Notes: generated by a model not told the origin, from the letters alone. A stretch of DNA of 64,000 bases from Pseudofrankia inefficax (GCF_000166135.1 NC_014666.1:5208001-5272000), one strand, 5' to 3'; counted from the stretch's first letter, positions 8,463 to 18,032 are shown. Numbers and translations: made by a program.

Positions 8463-9224
8463 TCAGGCGCGCTGGAAGGCCCTGGACGCGAAGACCAGGC
8501 ACACCACGGCCAGTCCGACCGAGACGGCGGCGCCCTCCAGCATCAGCGTCGTGGCGTAGTTCCCGCGGAACGCCTCCCGCATCGAGTCGATGATGTAGCG
8601 GAACGGCATGACCCGCGAGACCCAGTTCAGCCAGCCGGGAGCGAGCGAGAGCGGCAGCAGGATGCCGGACAGCAGCATCGCCGGGACGGCGACGAGGTTC
8701 AGCGCCGGCCCGAGCGCGTCCTCGTTCTTCAGCTTCAGCCCGACCCCGTAGGACAGCGACGACAGGCTGACCGCCAGCACGCCGACGATGGCGAAGCTGA
8801 TCAGGACGCCGGCCACGGGCGCCCGCAGCCCGAACGCGAGCCCGACCAGCACCAGCAGCACCGCCTGTACCAGCAGGACCAGGACGTCGCGCAACACCCG
8901 GCCGAGCAGCAGCGACAGCGGACTGGCCGCGGTGACCTTCAGCCGCTCCAGCACACCGGAGCGCAGGTCGATGATGATGCCGAAGCCGACGAACGCCGAG
9001 CCGAACATGCCGAGCTGCACCAACAGACCGGGGACGAAGAACTGGTAGGAGTTGCCGGACGGGAAGCCGGAGACGCCCGCGCGTCCGAGCGGTGACAGCA
9101 GCGGTCCGAACAGCGCCAGGTAAAGGACCGGCTGCATCAGACCGATGACCAGCCAGGCCGGGTTTCTCAGCGAGATCTTCAGGTACCGCTCGAAGATCAG
9201 CAGTGTGGTCCGGGCAAACGACAT
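8463..9224 (-). CDS. ABC-2 type (DrrB-like) exporter permease
   Basis: A 253-residue integral membrane protein with about six hydrophobic segments and the ABC-2 transporter pattern. It starts MSFARTTLLIFERYLK and has the NPAWLVIGLMQPVLYLALFGP segment near residues 21-41. The ATG is preceded by GGAGGAGAG on the minus strand. It lies 49 bases after the ATPase gene, forming a two-gene DrrAB-like operon. The likely role is export of, and self-resistance to, the polyketide made by the neighbouring cluster (inference from position). Confidence 0.9.
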   Translation of the reverse strand: MSFARTTLLIFERYLKISLRNPAWLVIGLMQPVLYLALFGPLLSPLGRAGVSGFPSGNSYQFFVPGLLVQLGMFGSAFVGFGIIIDLRSGVLERLKVTAASPLSLLLGRVLRDVLVLLVQAVLLVLVGLAFGLRAPVAGVLISFAIVGVLAVSLSSLSYGVGLKLKNEDALGPALNLVAVPAMLLSGILLPLSLAPGWLNWVSRVMPFRYIIDSMREAFRGNYATTLMLEGAAVSVGLAVVCLVFASRAFQRA

Positions 9225-9273
9225 CGGCTCTCCTCCGGGATGGTGCCGCTACGGATCGTGCTTGGCCTTGCCG

Positions 9274-10230
9274 TCACGCCGCCTCGTCGCGCAGCGACCG
9301 GCCCGTCAGGGTGAGGAAGACGTCCTCGAGGGTCGGGCGGTGCAGCTGGATCGAGCGCACCCGCACCCCGGCGCCGTCCAGCACCTTCATCAGCGTGGCC
9401 ACCGCCTCGCCGCCCTCGTCGACGGTCAGCCGGACCGAGTCCTCCGCGGCGACCACCTCGCGCACGCCCGGCTGGCCGGTCAGCACGTCCTTCGCCGCGA
9501 CGGCCTCGTCGCCGACGCCGATGGTCACGACGTCGCCGGAGACCCTGCGCTTCAGCTCCTCGGGGGTGCCCTCCGCGACGATCTGGCCGTGGTCGATGAC
9601 GAGGATGCGGTCACACAGCGCGTCCGCCTCGTCCAGGTAGTGCGTGGTCAGGAAGACCGTGGTCCCGAGCTCCTCGCGCAGCCGCCGGATGTGGTCCCAG
9701 AGGTTGCTGCGGCTCTGCGGGTCGAGGCCGGTGCTCGGCTCGTCGAGGAACAGCAGGGACGGCCGGTGGACCAGGCCGATCGCCACGTCCAGCCGCCGGT
9801 GCTGACCGCCAGACAGCGTCTTCACGACCCGCCTGTCGAGATCCGCCAGATCGAGCCGGGCGAGCAGCTCGCTCGCCCGCCGTCGCGCCTCGCGGGCCGG
9901 CACGCCGTACAGCCGCGCCTGCAGGACGAGCTCCTCGGCGACCAGCGCGTTGCGGTCGGCTCCGCCGGCCTGGGCGACGTAGCCGATCCGGGCCCGCACC
10001 CCCTTCGGGTTCTGGAGCAGGTCCGCGCCGGCGATCTGAGCCTGGCCGGCGGTCGGCCGCAGCAGGGTGGTGAGCATGCGCAGCGTCGTCGTCTTGCCGG
10101 CACCGTTGGGGCCGAGGAAACCGACGATCTCACCGGCCTCGACGGTGAAATCGATACCCCGCACCGCCTCGACGGTGAGTTTCTTGGCCCGGTAGGTCTG
10201 ACGCAGCCCACGCACGTCGATGATCGACAT
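9274..10230 (-). CDS. ABC exporter ATPase, DrrA-like
   Basis: A 318-residue ATPase. Walker A is [10 protein letters not shown] (about residues 40-49), the signature is [12 protein letters not shown] (about 136) and Walker B is [12 protein letters not shown]. The C-terminal extension ending [13 protein letters not shown] is typical of DrrA/antibiotic-exporter ATPases. The start is placed at the internal ATG (10230), giving MSIIDVRGL, because AAGGGA lies 7 bases upstream; the longer reading adds 13 residues without support. It partners with the downstream permease. A TTGACA/TAGCCT promoter lies about 90 bases upstream. Confidence 0.93.
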   Translation of the reverse strand: MSIIDVRGLRQTYRAKKLTVEAVRGIDFTVEAGEIVGFLGPNGAGKTTTLRMLTTLLRPTAGQAQIAGADLLQNPKGVRARIGYVAQAGGADRNALVAEELVLQARLYGVPAREARRRASELLARLDLADLDRRVVKTLSGGQHRRLDVAIGLVHRPSLLFLDEPSTGLDPQSRSNLWDHIRRLREELGTTVFLTTHYLDEADALCDRILVIDHGQIVAEGTPEELKRRVSGDVVTIGVGDEAVAAKDVLTGQPGVREVVAAEDSVRLTVDEGGEAVATLMKVLDGAGVRVRSIQLHRPTLEDVFLTLTGRSLRDEAA

Positions 10231-10315
10231 CTTCGTTCCCTTCACAGGCAACTCGCAGAAACTGGCCACAGGGTCGTCAGGGGGGCGTTGGCCGAGTCCC
10301 CGACAAGTCGAGCCA

Positions 10316-10345
10316 AGGCTACGGACTGATCACTCCGTTTGTCAA
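10316..10345 (-). promoter_or_regulatory. Sigma-70-type promoter of the exporter operon
   Basis: On the minus strand there is a perfect -35 TTGACA (10345-10340), an 18-base spacer and the -10 TAGCCT (10321-10316), about 85 bases before the ATPase start. TGATCA lies within the spacer. Confidence 0.6.
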
Positions 10346-10391
10346 TGATCCGGTCTCTCCAGTCAGGCCCAAAGGCCCGCCGGGAACAACC

Positions 10392-11174
10392 TCAGCGAAG
10401 TGCCGCGAGCCGGCTTGTGATCGCCGCGACGACATCCGTCCGGTGCTCGTCGAGGTAGAAATGACCGCCGGGAAAGACGCGCAGATCGAAGTCTCCCGCG
10501 GTATGGCCGGCCCAGGCCCGCGCCTCGTCGACGGTGGTGCTCAGGTCAGCGTCGCCGACAAATGCCGCGATGGCGCACGAGAGTTTCGGCCCAGGAGCCC
10601 ACCGATACGTCTCGACGGCCTTGTAGTCGCTGCGCACCGCCGGCAGGATCATCCGGAACACCTCGTCGTCCGCGAGCAGCCGGCCATCCGTGCCGCCCAG
10701 CCTGGCGATCTCGGCGGCCAGCTCGGCGTCGCCACGGAGGTGGACGAAGCTGGGGCGGTGCCGCGACGGGGCGCGGCGAGCCGAGGCGAACAGCAGGTCG
10801 ACCTTCAGGCCCGCCTCGTGCTCCAGCCTGCGCGCCACCTCGAACGCGACGACCGCTCCCATGCTGTGCCCGAAGAAGGCCACCGGCCCGTCCACGTCGG
10901 CGAGCGGGCCGTCGCTCAGCACGCCAGCGATCTGCCCGGCCAGCTCGGCGACGTCCTCGACCGCCGGCTCGGCCCGCCGGTCCTGGCGGCCCGGGTACTG
11001 AACCGCCAGCACCCGGGCCGCCCGCGACAATGCCGCGGAGAGCCCGAAGTAGTAGGTGGCGGAACCACCGGCATGCGGGAAGCAGATTATTCTCGTCGCC
11101 GCGGCGGGCCCGGGATGGAAACTCCGGAGCCAAACCGAACCCTCGGTTGAGATCTTCACGCTGTAGTCACCCAT
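10392..11174 (-). CDS. Type II thioesterase (alpha/beta hydrolase)
   Basis: A 260-residue protein of the external thioesterase family found with PKS and NRPS clusters. Ser104 is in GHSMG, an Asp is in VGDAD (about 215) and a His is in GGHFYL (about 243). The N-terminal FPHAGGSATYYF motif is characteristic of TEII. Its usual role is clearing stalled or wrong acyl groups from ACP arms. As the visible PKS subunit has no thioesterase, product release by this enzyme cannot be excluded. It has its own minus-strand start, 160 bases upstream of the exporter promoter region. Confidence 0.93.
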   Translation of the reverse strand: MGDYSVKISTEGSVWLRSFHPGPAAATRIICFPHAGGSATYYFGLSAALSRAARVLAVQYPGRQDRRAEPAVEDVAELAGQIAGVLSDGPLADVDGPVAFFGHSMGAVVAFEVARRLEHEAGLKVDLLFASARRAPSRHRPSFVHLRGDAELAAEIARLGGTDGRLLADDEVFRMILPAVRSDYKAVETYRWAPGPKLSCAIAAFVGDADLSTTVDEARAWAGHTAGDFDLRVFPGGHFYLDEHRTDVVAAITSRLAALR

Positions 11175-11381
11175 CGTTAACAGGCCGCAGCTGTCGAGCC
11201 GTCGGCCGAACCCGGGAATTTGCCTGACGGTACCGGCGCCGAGCGCGGGCCGGAACCCCTATCGCGGCCGACCCCGAGTCCCCTATTGATGCGCGCGGAC
11301 AAAGCGCCGCCGATTTCGGCGCGTTATCGCAGGTAGGTCCGCCGGGCGGAGCCTAGGGGTTGCCGCCCCGTCGGACAGAAC

Positions 11382-11392
11382 CTAGCTTTCAG
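11382..11392 (+). promoter_or_regulatory. CTAGCTTTCAG motif upstream of the SARP gene
   Basis: An 11-base sequence found again, identical, at 16262-16272 upstream of the LAL regulator. Both copies are followed by TCCGACG within about 15 bases. It is possibly a binding site shared by the two cluster regulators. Confidence 0.35.
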
Positions 11393-11422
11393 GCCAATCC
11401 GACGCCGCCGGGAGGAGGAACA

Positions 11423-12208
11423 CTGAAGTATCAGATCCTCGGCCCCATAAGACTCGTCGACGAGGACAAGGTCCGTTCTATCAGCGCTCCGAAGGTCGAG
11501 ACGTTACTGACCGTGCTACTGATCCGCAACAATCAGGTGGTCTCGACGTCACAGCTGATCTCGGAGATCTGGGACGAGCGGCCGCCGCGCCGGGCGACCG
11601 CGGCCGTTCACGTCTACATATCCAATCTCCGCAAACTGCTGGGCGACAGCGGCGGCGGGCCGGCGGGCCCGATCGTCACCCGGCCCCCGGGATATCTCCT
11701 GCGGCTCGACTCCGAACAGCTCGACCTGACCGTCTTTCAGCGCCTCGTCCGCCAGGGTCGCCAGTCGATGTCCGAGAGCCGTTTCGAGGACGCGGCGCGG
11801 ACGTTCGACGAGGCGCTGGCCCTCTGGCGCGGTCCCATTCCCCTGTCCAGCGACGGGCCGGTCATGACCGCCTTCTCGGTGGGGGTCGAGGAAGCCCGGC
11901 TCGAATGCGTCGAGCTCCGCGTCGAGGCGAACCTACGGCTGGGTCGCCACCGCGCCGCGATCAGCGACCTCTACGGGCTGGTGAACGAGCACCCGCTGCA
12001 CGAGGCCTTCTACGGCCAGCTGATGCGCGCGCTCTACCTGTCCAGGCGCCGGGCCGACGCGCTCGAGGTCTACCACCAGCTTCGCGAGGTGCTGCGCCGC
12101 GAGCTCGGGCTGGAGCCGGGGGCGGCCCTGCGGGAGCTGCAGCGTGCCGTACTGACCGACACGGTCGTCGACGGCGAGCAGCCCGCTCGCCTGACCAGCG
12201 GACGATAG
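11423..12208 (+). CDS. SARP-family pathway activator
   Basis: About 261 residues with an OmpR-type winged-helix DNA-binding domain (residues 1-95, with AAVHVYISNLRKLL) and a bacterial transcriptional activation domain (about 100-250, with YGLVNEHPLHEAFYGQLMRA). This is the short SARP architecture. The start is placed at CTG 11423, 4 bases after GGAGGAGG; this gives the usual SARP N-terminus MKYQILGPIRLV. A TTG at 11360 would add 21 proline-rich residues and has no good ribosome site. SARPs typically activate their own antibiotic cluster. It is followed closely by the acyltransferase-like gene. Confidence 0.9.
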   Translation: MKYQILGPIRLVDEDKVRSISAPKVETLLTVLLIRNNQVVSTSQLISEIWDERPPRRATAAVHVYISNLRKLLGDSGGGPAGPIVTRPPGYLLRLDSEQLDLTVFQRLVRQGRQSMSESRFEDAARTFDEALALWRGPIPLSSDGPVMTAFSVGVEEARLECVELRVEANLRLGRHRAAISDLYGLVNEHPLHEAFYGQLMRALYLSRRRADALEVYHQLREVLRRELGLEPGAALRELQRAVLTDTVVDGEQPARLTSGR

Positions 12209-12218
12209 GAGCGCGCAC

Positions 12219-13148
12219 ATGACGGTCGGATTCTTTGTCAGCCGGGCACAGGAGGAGGTGGACGACGGCAGCGCCGCCTTCTTTGACGCCTACGCCTCGG
12301 TCCGGCGGTTCTACCGCGACGTCCAGGACTGGACCGGGCTCGACGCCGACCAGCTGCTGGCCGGCGAGCTGCCCGAGCACCACGCGACGCGCAACGCGGC
12401 CCTGGCGATCCGGTCGATCGCCGGGCAGCTGGCCGTCCATGACGTGCTCGGCGAGGCCGGCGTCCGGCCCGACGCCATCCTCGCGCTGAGTCTCGGCATC
12501 ACGAGCGCGAGCTGCATGGTCGGCTCGCTGAGCCGCGAGCAGATGTTCCGGATGCTGTGGCACCGGCGCCGTATCCCGGACCTGCCGGCCGGCGAGCCCG
12601 CGCAGGGAGTCGCCCTGTGCATCGAGCAGCCCGGGCAGGACAGGACCCGGTTCTACCAGGGCCGGGACGACGTCTACCTGGCCGTGGACTTCGGCCGTGT
12701 CTCCGACGGCTCCCGGTGGGCCGTGCTCACCGGCTACAAGGCCGCCCTGCAGGAGCTGGCGGCCCAGGAACCAGAAGCCATCATGGTCATGGAACGCGGG
12801 ACGGCCGCCGTGCACAGCCCGCTGCGCCGGCACGCGAGCGACTTCGTGCGCGCCCACGTCGAGACGCTCGACGTCAAGGACCCGCTCGTCCCGCTCGCGG
12901 CATGTCTCGGGCCGCACGCTCTCACCACGGCGGACGAGGTCCGGGAGGCGATCTGGCGCAACCTCGTCGTCACCGCGAGCATCCCCGACGGCCTGGCCGC
13001 GACGACGGCCCTCGGGGTCACGGTCCTCGTGGTCCCGGGACCGTCGATGGCCGACAACATGGTCGAGTTCCCGGTTCCGGTCGTCCGGGTCAAGGTTCCG
13101 GGCGACGTCGCCGAGGCCGTCGACGCGGTGCGGGAGGCACTTGGCTGA
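12219..13148 (+). CDS. Free-standing FabD-like acyltransferase, atypical active site
   Basis: A 309-residue protein with the overall order of malonyl-CoA:ACP transacylases. The nucleophile elbow reads LALSLGI (Ser91) instead of GHSxGE, losing the conserved His and Glu. The catalytic His is kept in AAVHSPLRRHA (His199), followed by a FabD-like C-terminal part (DPLVPLAACLGPH...TTADEVREAIWRNL). AGGAG lies 7 bases before the ATG, and the gene is 10 bases after the SARP stop, so the two are probably co-transcribed. It may load or edit acyl groups on an ACP in this cluster; substrate specificity is unknown. Confidence 0.75.
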   Translation: MTVGFFVSRAQEEVDDGSAAFFDAYASVRRFYRDVQDWTGLDADQLLAGELPEHHATRNAALAIRSIAGQLAVHDVLGEAGVRPDAILALSLGITSASCMVGSLSREQMFRMLWHRRRIPDLPAGEPAQGVALCIEQPGQDRTRFYQGRDDVYLAVDFGRVSDGSRWAVLTGYKAALQELAAQEPEAIMVMERGTAAVHSPLRRHASDFVRAHVETLDVKDPLVPLAACLGPHALTTADEVREAIWRNLVVTASIPDGLAATTALGVTVLVVPGPSMADNMVEFPVPVVRVKVPGDVAEAVDAVREALG

Positions 13149-13210
13149 GCTCAGGCAGCACGGGCTCCAGCGGGACGGGCTCCAGCGGGCCGGCGGCGGC
13201 GCGGGCCGGC

Positions 13211-16168
13211 CTACCGGTCCTCGTTCGTCGGCACCGCCCCGGTCAGCTCCTTGCGGCTTCGCACGTCGAGCTTGCGGTAGACCCGGGTCAGATGCTGCTC
13301 GACCGTGCTGACCGTGATGAACAGACACGTGGCGATCTCCCGGTTGGAATGGCCGAGCGCCGCCAGGAACGCGACGCGCTGCTCGGCCGTGCTCAGCGCG
13401 TCCAGCCCGGCGTTCCTGGCCGGCGCGTCGGAGCCGTCCTCCCGCGCCGGCCGCGTGGCCGGCGCGCCGCCGCCAGGTCGAGCCGGCTCGACGGGCCGGG
13501 CGGCCGCGCCGGGAGCCGGGGGGACCATCCCGGCCGCGGCCTTGGCCGGGCGATCCGGGCCGGACGCGACCGGCTGGCGGGGCACGGCCGCTCGGCCGGC
13601 GCCCGGGTCGGCCGACGGGACGTCCAGCAACGACTGGACGACCGGAGCGGCGTGGCAGGCGTCGGCGACCCGCATCGCCCGTGACCGCGCGTGTCTCGCC
13701 TCGTCGCCGTTGCCGAGCTCGCGGTAGGCCCGGTCGAGGTCGGCGAGCGTCCAGGCCAGCTGCAGCCGGTCGCCCCACTGCGCGAACACGTCGGCGGCCT
13801 CCTCCAGCAGCGGAGCGCGGCGCGGGCCGGGGCTCAGCGCGGCCATCAGCCGCAGCGACAGCCCCCGGGACCGCCCGCCGAAGCGCGCGAGCTGCTCCTG
13901 GGCCAGGCCGCGGGCCTGGTCGGGATCGCCGAGCCTGAGATAGGCCTCCGCCGCCGCCGTCCGCCACGGCACGAGCGCTGGATGGTCCAGGTCCCAGCTG
14001 CGCATCCGGTGGGCGCAGGCCAGGAAGTCCCCCAGCGCGGCCCTGGCCCGGCCGAGCGACAGGTTGTAGGTCCCCCGTGCGTGCAGGTAGTGCAGGCCGA
14101 ACCGGGTCTCGTACATCGTCTCCGGGACCTTGACCGCGAAGGCCTGGGCGGCGCGCAGGTAGTCACCCATCGCCGTGGCCGTGGCGGCCTGGGTGGCCAG
14201 CGGCAGCCCGACGACGACTCCCCACCCGTGGGGCGGCACGTGGGTGAAGGCCTCGTCGACGAGCCGCCGCGCCGCCGGCAGGTCACCCTTGCGGAACGCG
14301 AGCTCCGCGCTCACCGCGGCGACCCGGGCGCGCCAGGTCGGTGCCTCCGAGGTCGACATCGTCGCCGCGAGCCGGGTCGCCCAGTAGGACGCCCGGTCGT
14401 ATCGCTCCGCGAACGTCATCGCGGCGAGCGCCGCGACCGCGGAGTCGACCCCCGCGTCGTCCAGCTCGAGCCCGTCGAGCAGGCGTTCGGCCGCCCGGGA
14501 CGCCTGCTCGAACCGCCCGGCCACGACGGACTCCAGCAGCATCGCCCGCTCGGAGGTCCTGGCGGGCGGACGTCGCCCGGCGGCGTCCGCCGTGGATACC
14601 CCCACGCCCGCGGCGCTGCCCGCGAGGGCACGGCTGCGCTCGGGGGCCACCGAGGGGAACGACATCCACGACCACTCGCGGACCTCCGCGAGGTCAGCCC
14701 GTGTGACGTCGGGGCCCGGCGGCGAGGCCAGCAGGGTACCGGCCTCGTCGAGCTGGCCGTGCCACAGCAGGAAGCCGACCAGCTCGGCGGTGTCGCTGCC
14801 GGACAGCTGCCCGGCGTGTACCGCCGCGGTCAGCTGGGACAGGTGGCGCGCGGCGGCGGCGGGATTGGCCCGCCACTCCAGCCTCGCCATGCTGGCCGTC
14901 AGCTCCGCTCGCCGCGCCGCGTGCCGGGCCGACCCGGCGGCCAGTTCGAGCGCCGCGACGGCGCCCTCCAGGTCACTGGAGGTCGAGGCCTGCGCCGCGG
15001 CTTCGACCAGGACCCGCCCGGCCCAGGGCTCGTCGCTTCCACCGGCGGCGAGCACGTGGCGAGCGACGTCGGTGGCTGGCGCGCCCCGCTCGTACAGCAG
15101 CTGACCGGCCCGCCGGTGCAGGCGCGCCCGCTCGCGCGGCGGCAGGTCGTCCAGCAGCGCGGCGCGTGCGGCCGGGTGACGGAACCGGGCCCCGTCGAGC
15201 ACTCCCATGCTCGTCAGCCGACGAACGGCCAGCTCGACGACGGGCGTGTCGAGATCGAGCACGCGGTCGAGACCGGTCGCGTCGCCGAGCACGGCCAGCC
15301 CGCGCGCGACCGCCGCCATCGGCGCGGCCCCGGCGTTCACGCAGGCCAGCACCGCCTGCGTGTACAGGTCACTGGCGTGTAGGTCTTCCGGAAGGCTCGG
15401 CCAGGCCGGAACGTCGCCCTGGACGTGGTCATCGTCGAGCAGGGCGCGAAGGAAGAGCGGGTTACCGCCGGTCGCGGCGCGGTACGCCCGGGCCGCCGTG
15501 CTCGGCGGCGGCATACCGACGTGCGCGCGGACCACCTCGGCCACGCCGGCGGCCGAAAGCGGGCGGACCCGCAGGCGACATCGGTGCGGCATTCGCAGTA
15601 GCTCGGACCGGAGCGCGGAATGGCCTGGCCAGGCGTCCGCGGACTCGGAAATGACGAAAAGCGTCCGACTGGGCCAGGACCGGCGCAGGAAATAGAGCAG
15701 CGCCTGCCGCGACAGCGGGTCGGCGAAATGCACGTCGTCGACGCCGATGAGAACGGGCCGCCCTTCGGCCACGCGCCGCAGCTCGGTCCACAGGAGGTCG
15801 AGAACCGCCGCCTCGCGCGGCGCCACCGGCTCCTCTCCGGTCACGGCGCGGGTCCCGTGTCCATCCCGATCGCCGTTCACGCCGTCCTGTAGCCGGCGGG
15901 CCAGCTCGGCCATCGTCGGGGTCCCCGCCGGGCTGTTCGACAGCTGCGCCAGAATCCCATAGGGCAGCGAGCGTTCCGAGGAGGAGCCCACCGCGGTCAG
16001 CAGAACCGCGCCGGCCTGCGCGGCCTGCTCGGCGCAGGCCAGCAGCAGCTCCGACTTGCCCATGCCGAGCGATCCGCTGATGACGATCAGGCCACCCAGC
16101 CCATGTACCAGACGATCGAGAAGAGACGTCAGGCTCGACAACTCACGGCCGCGTTCGACCAGCACCAC
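13211..16168 (-). CDS. LAL-type (large ATP-binding LuxR) transcriptional regulator
   Basis: A 985-residue protein. The N-terminal ATPase has Walker A GSLGMGKSELLL (about residues 31-42) and Walker B PVLIGVDDVHF (about 137). There is a long helical middle region and a C-terminal LuxR helix-turn-helix (LGHSNREIATCLFITVSTVEQH near residue 945). The GTG start at 16168 is preceded by GGAGG. Such LALs commonly control macrolide and polyketide clusters. It is convergent with the SARP/acyltransferase pair and marks the probable right edge of the biosynthetic cluster. A proline/alanine-rich linker (about 860-915) precedes the HTH. Confidence 0.93.
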   Translation of the reverse strand: MVLVERGRELSSLTSLLDRLVHGLGGLIVISGSLGMGKSELLLACAEQAAQAGAVLLTAVGSSSERSLPYGILAQLSNSPAGTPTMAELARRLQDGVNGDRDGHGTRAVTGEEPVAPREAAVLDLLWTELRRVAEGRPVLIGVDDVHFADPLSRQALLYFLRRSWPSRTLFVISESADAWPGHSALRSELLRMPHRCRLRVRPLSAAGVAEVVRAHVGMPPPSTAARAYRAATGGNPLFLRALLDDDHVQGDVPAWPSLPEDLHASDLYTQAVLACVNAGAAPMAAVARGLAVLGDATGLDRVLDLDTPVVELAVRRLTSMGVLDGARFRHPAARAALLDDLPPRERARLHRRAGQLLYERGAPATDVARHVLAAGGSDEPWAGRVLVEAAAQASTSSDLEGAVAALELAAGSARHAARRAELTASMARLEWRANPAAAARHLSQLTAAVHAGQLSGSDTAELVGFLLWHGQLDEAGTLLASPPGPDVTRADLAEVREWSWMSFPSVAPERSRALAGSAAGVGVSTADAAGRRPPARTSERAMLLESVVAGRFEQASRAAERLLDGLELDDAGVDSAVAALAAMTFAERYDRASYWATRLAATMSTSEAPTWRARVAAVSAELAFRKGDLPAARRLVDEAFTHVPPHGWGVVVGLPLATQAATATAMGDYLRAAQAFAVKVPETMYETRFGLHYLHARGTYNLSLGRARAALGDFLACAHRMRSWDLDHPALVPWRTAAAEAYLRLGDPDQARGLAQEQLARFGGRSRGLSLRLMAALSPGPRRAPLLEEAADVFAQWGDRLQLAWTLADLDRAYRELGNGDEARHARSRAMRVADACHAAPVVQSLLDVPSADPGAGRAAVPRQPVASGPDRPAKAAAGMVPPAPGAAARPVEPARPGGGAPATRPAREDGSDAPARNAGLDALSTAEQRVAFLAALGHSNREIATCLFITVSTVEQHLTRVYRKLDVRSRKELTGAVPTNEDR

Positions 16169-16868
16169 GAATCCTCCGTGTTTCGCGTGAAGCCCCCGCT
16201 TCCACTATCATCAAGGAATCCGCGACGGCCACAGCGCCCACTGGCGACGCGTTTCGGTCCACTAGCTTTCAGCTGACGTTCCGACGGTTCCGTCGCGGCT
16301 CGCCGAACTGCCATCTCGATGCGCCTCGAACCAAATCGACGGCAACATAACATGCCACAACGCACAGGTCCGGGACATGCGACGGAAGGGTCGTCTTTCC
16401 GCCTGCTGACAGCGAATCATCTGCCTCCGGGGTATGCGGTCATGACAAAATGGCCGAGGGGATGCTTGCCATCGTGACGCCGGATTCTAAAGCGCGACTA
16501 AGGCCGATCACGACGCCGGAGTGATCGACGGCGGCGGACCTCACGTGCCGTGGCCACGCCGGCCTCGACCCGGGCGGCGACCCCCAAAACGAGGCGGTTC
16601 AGCGCTTATCACAGTCCACCGGAACCGCAGAAAGGGAAGACGGATACCCGACTCCGTTTCATTCCTGCGGTGATGATCTGTTACCGGAGGAGGATGTGCG
16701 ATCGCGGGCCGATCCGCGCCCGACGGCGCCAGCGGGCCGGGTCCGCGTACAACGCCGCCAACTACGATCACCTCACGGCGACGTCGCCGCGCGAACCTCG
16801 GCCGAGGCGGCGCTAGGTTGACGCCAGGGGACCTGCCAGCGGCACCGACGCGACCCGAGGGGGACGGC
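16169..16868. other. 700-base non-coding stretch
   Basis: It contains the CTAGCTTTCAG motif at 16262-16272. Short frames from 16550 and near 16694 (the latter after GGAGGAGG) encode Arg-rich peptides with no credible features. No hairpin terminator or repeat is obvious. Confidence 0.5.
16262..16272 (+). promoter_or_regulatory. CTAGCTTTCAG motif upstream of the LAL gene
   Basis: Identical to the motif at 11382-11392. It lies 94 bases upstream of the LAL start but in inverted orientation relative to that gene. Confidence 0.35.
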
Positions 16869-17441
16869 GTGCGGGAGCGGAACGCCTTCTGGATCGATCA
16901 TGACTACGACCGGGCGCAGTCCAGCGACCCCGTCGGCCGCTACGCCGCGTACGTGGCGGCGAACAGCGATCTGTTCCGCCCGACCCTCGAGGACATCGCG
17001 CCGGTCCGGTTCGCCTGCCTGGCCTGGGAGCTCGCGACGCAACCCCGGCTGAGCCCCGGATTCGTCCGCTGGCACAGCCGGATCCTCGACGCCTCCTGCC
17101 GTCAGGGCGACTGGGACGGTGGCCTGGACGCCCAGATTCGGATGGTCTCGCCGCGGCCGGGGCAACTCAGCGCGTCGCGCGTCTGGGAGCACGACCGCGG
17201 CTGGCGCGACTGGCCACAGGTCTTCGGCCAGTTCGTGGAACCGTCCCCCGAGCGGACGGCCGCGCATCCATACCTGCGCGCGGTGCTTCTCGCGCAGACG
17301 CCCCTGCCGGTCGCCGAGCTGCCCCCGCTGCCCGCGCACGACAAGGACATCCCGCAACACGCCGAGCGCGCGGTGAGCGTCATCGTCCGCGAGCTCAACG
17401 ACCAGCTGAACCCGATCCTGCGCAGCCTCGACGAGGCCTAA
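16869..17441 (+). CDS. Hypothetical protein
   Basis: About 190 residues, not recognised. The composition is balanced, with Trp-rich patches (AFWIDHDYD, WEHDRGWRDWPQVF) and no membrane segment or known motif. The GTG at 16869 is used because GAGGGGGA lies about 5 bases upstream; a TTG at 16818 would add 17 weakly coding residues. It stands alone between a 700-base non-coding stretch and a palindromic repeat. Confidence 0.65.
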   Translation: MRERNAFWIDHDYDRAQSSDPVGRYAAYVAANSDLFRPTLEDIAPVRFACLAWELATQPRLSPGFVRWHSRILDASCRQGDWDGGLDAQIRMVSPRPGQLSASRVWEHDRGWRDWPQVFGQFVEPSPERTAAHPYLRAVLLAQTPLPVAELPPLPAHDKDIPQHAERAVSVIVRELNDQLNPILRSLDEA

Positions 17442-17470
17442 CGCCTGCCCCACGAAAGTCGACCCGGCGC

Positions 17471-17547
17471 GGTGATCGCCGTTTCCGCCCGCTCGTGGCG
17501 GTGATCAGCGCTCCCCACAACCACCCGGGGGCCAAACCCACGATCAC
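17471..17547. repeat. Dispersed palindromic intergenic repeat, copy 1
   Basis: The left arm TGATCGCCGTTTCCGCCC (from 17473) faces the right arm GGGGGCCAAACCCACGATCA (ending 17546). It is the most diverged of four copies (others at 25962, 35841, 38367) and lies between convergent genes. Confidence 0.6.
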
Positions 17548-17555
17548 GGCCCGGG

Positions 17556-17987
17556 TCACGACGCGGGCAGGCCTGGCGTGGAGCGGAGGATCCGGGCGGC
17601 CAGGCAGGCGGCCGCCAGGGCCGCGACCAGCGGATGGATCACTCGGTCGCGCATGTCGACCGGGATGGCGCCGACCAGGATGGTGCCGCTGACGGACGCT
17701 TCGAGCACAGCGGCCGCGGCATACGTCAGTCCAATCGCGACGACGCAGAAGACCCGCCGCCGCGGGAACAGCAGGCCGCCGGCGGCGAGCGCCACCATCG
17801 CGAGCTGCCAGACCGAACGCCAGCCCGTCCCGGGCGCCGTCCAGCTGGCTCCGGCTCCGAGAGTGGCCACCGCTCGAACCCCGAAGACCGCGACCACCAG
17901 CAGGCAGAACCAGACGGCCGGGGAGCGGAGCGCCCCGCGGCGGCCGGCGGGGGTGGACAGGACCTCGTGGTGCCCGTGGTCGGTCAT
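17556..17987 (-). CDS. Small integral membrane protein
   Basis: A 143-residue protein with about four hydrophobic segments (for example FCLLVVAVFGVRAVATLGAG and WQLAMVALAAGGLLF). It is not assigned to a family. The ATG at 17987 is preceded by GGAAAGGG. It is divergent from the TetR gene at 18072, with which it shares an intergenic region holding two 17-bp operators, so it is the probable target of that repressor. Confidence 0.75.
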   Translation of the reverse strand: MTDHGHHEVLSTPAGRRGALRSPAVWFCLLVVAVFGVRAVATLGAGASWTAPGTGWRSVWQLAMVALAAGGLLFPRRRVFCVVAIGLTYAAAAVLEASVSGTILVGAIPVDMRDRVIHPLVAALAAACLAARILRSTPGLPAS

Positions 17988-18032
17988 CGGCGCCCTTTCC
18001 TTCGTGACTCGCGGATCTCCGCGGATCGCGCT

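Noticed and set aside
10326..10351. TetR-type operator at the exporter promoter
   Set aside because: TGATCA and ATGATC are present but do not form a larger symmetrical site. Only the promoter is reported.
16550..16816. Possible small gene, including a 40-codon frame right after GGAGGAGG near 16694
   Set aside because: Arg-rich, no homologous feature, zero spacing between ribosome site and ATG. Left as non-coding.
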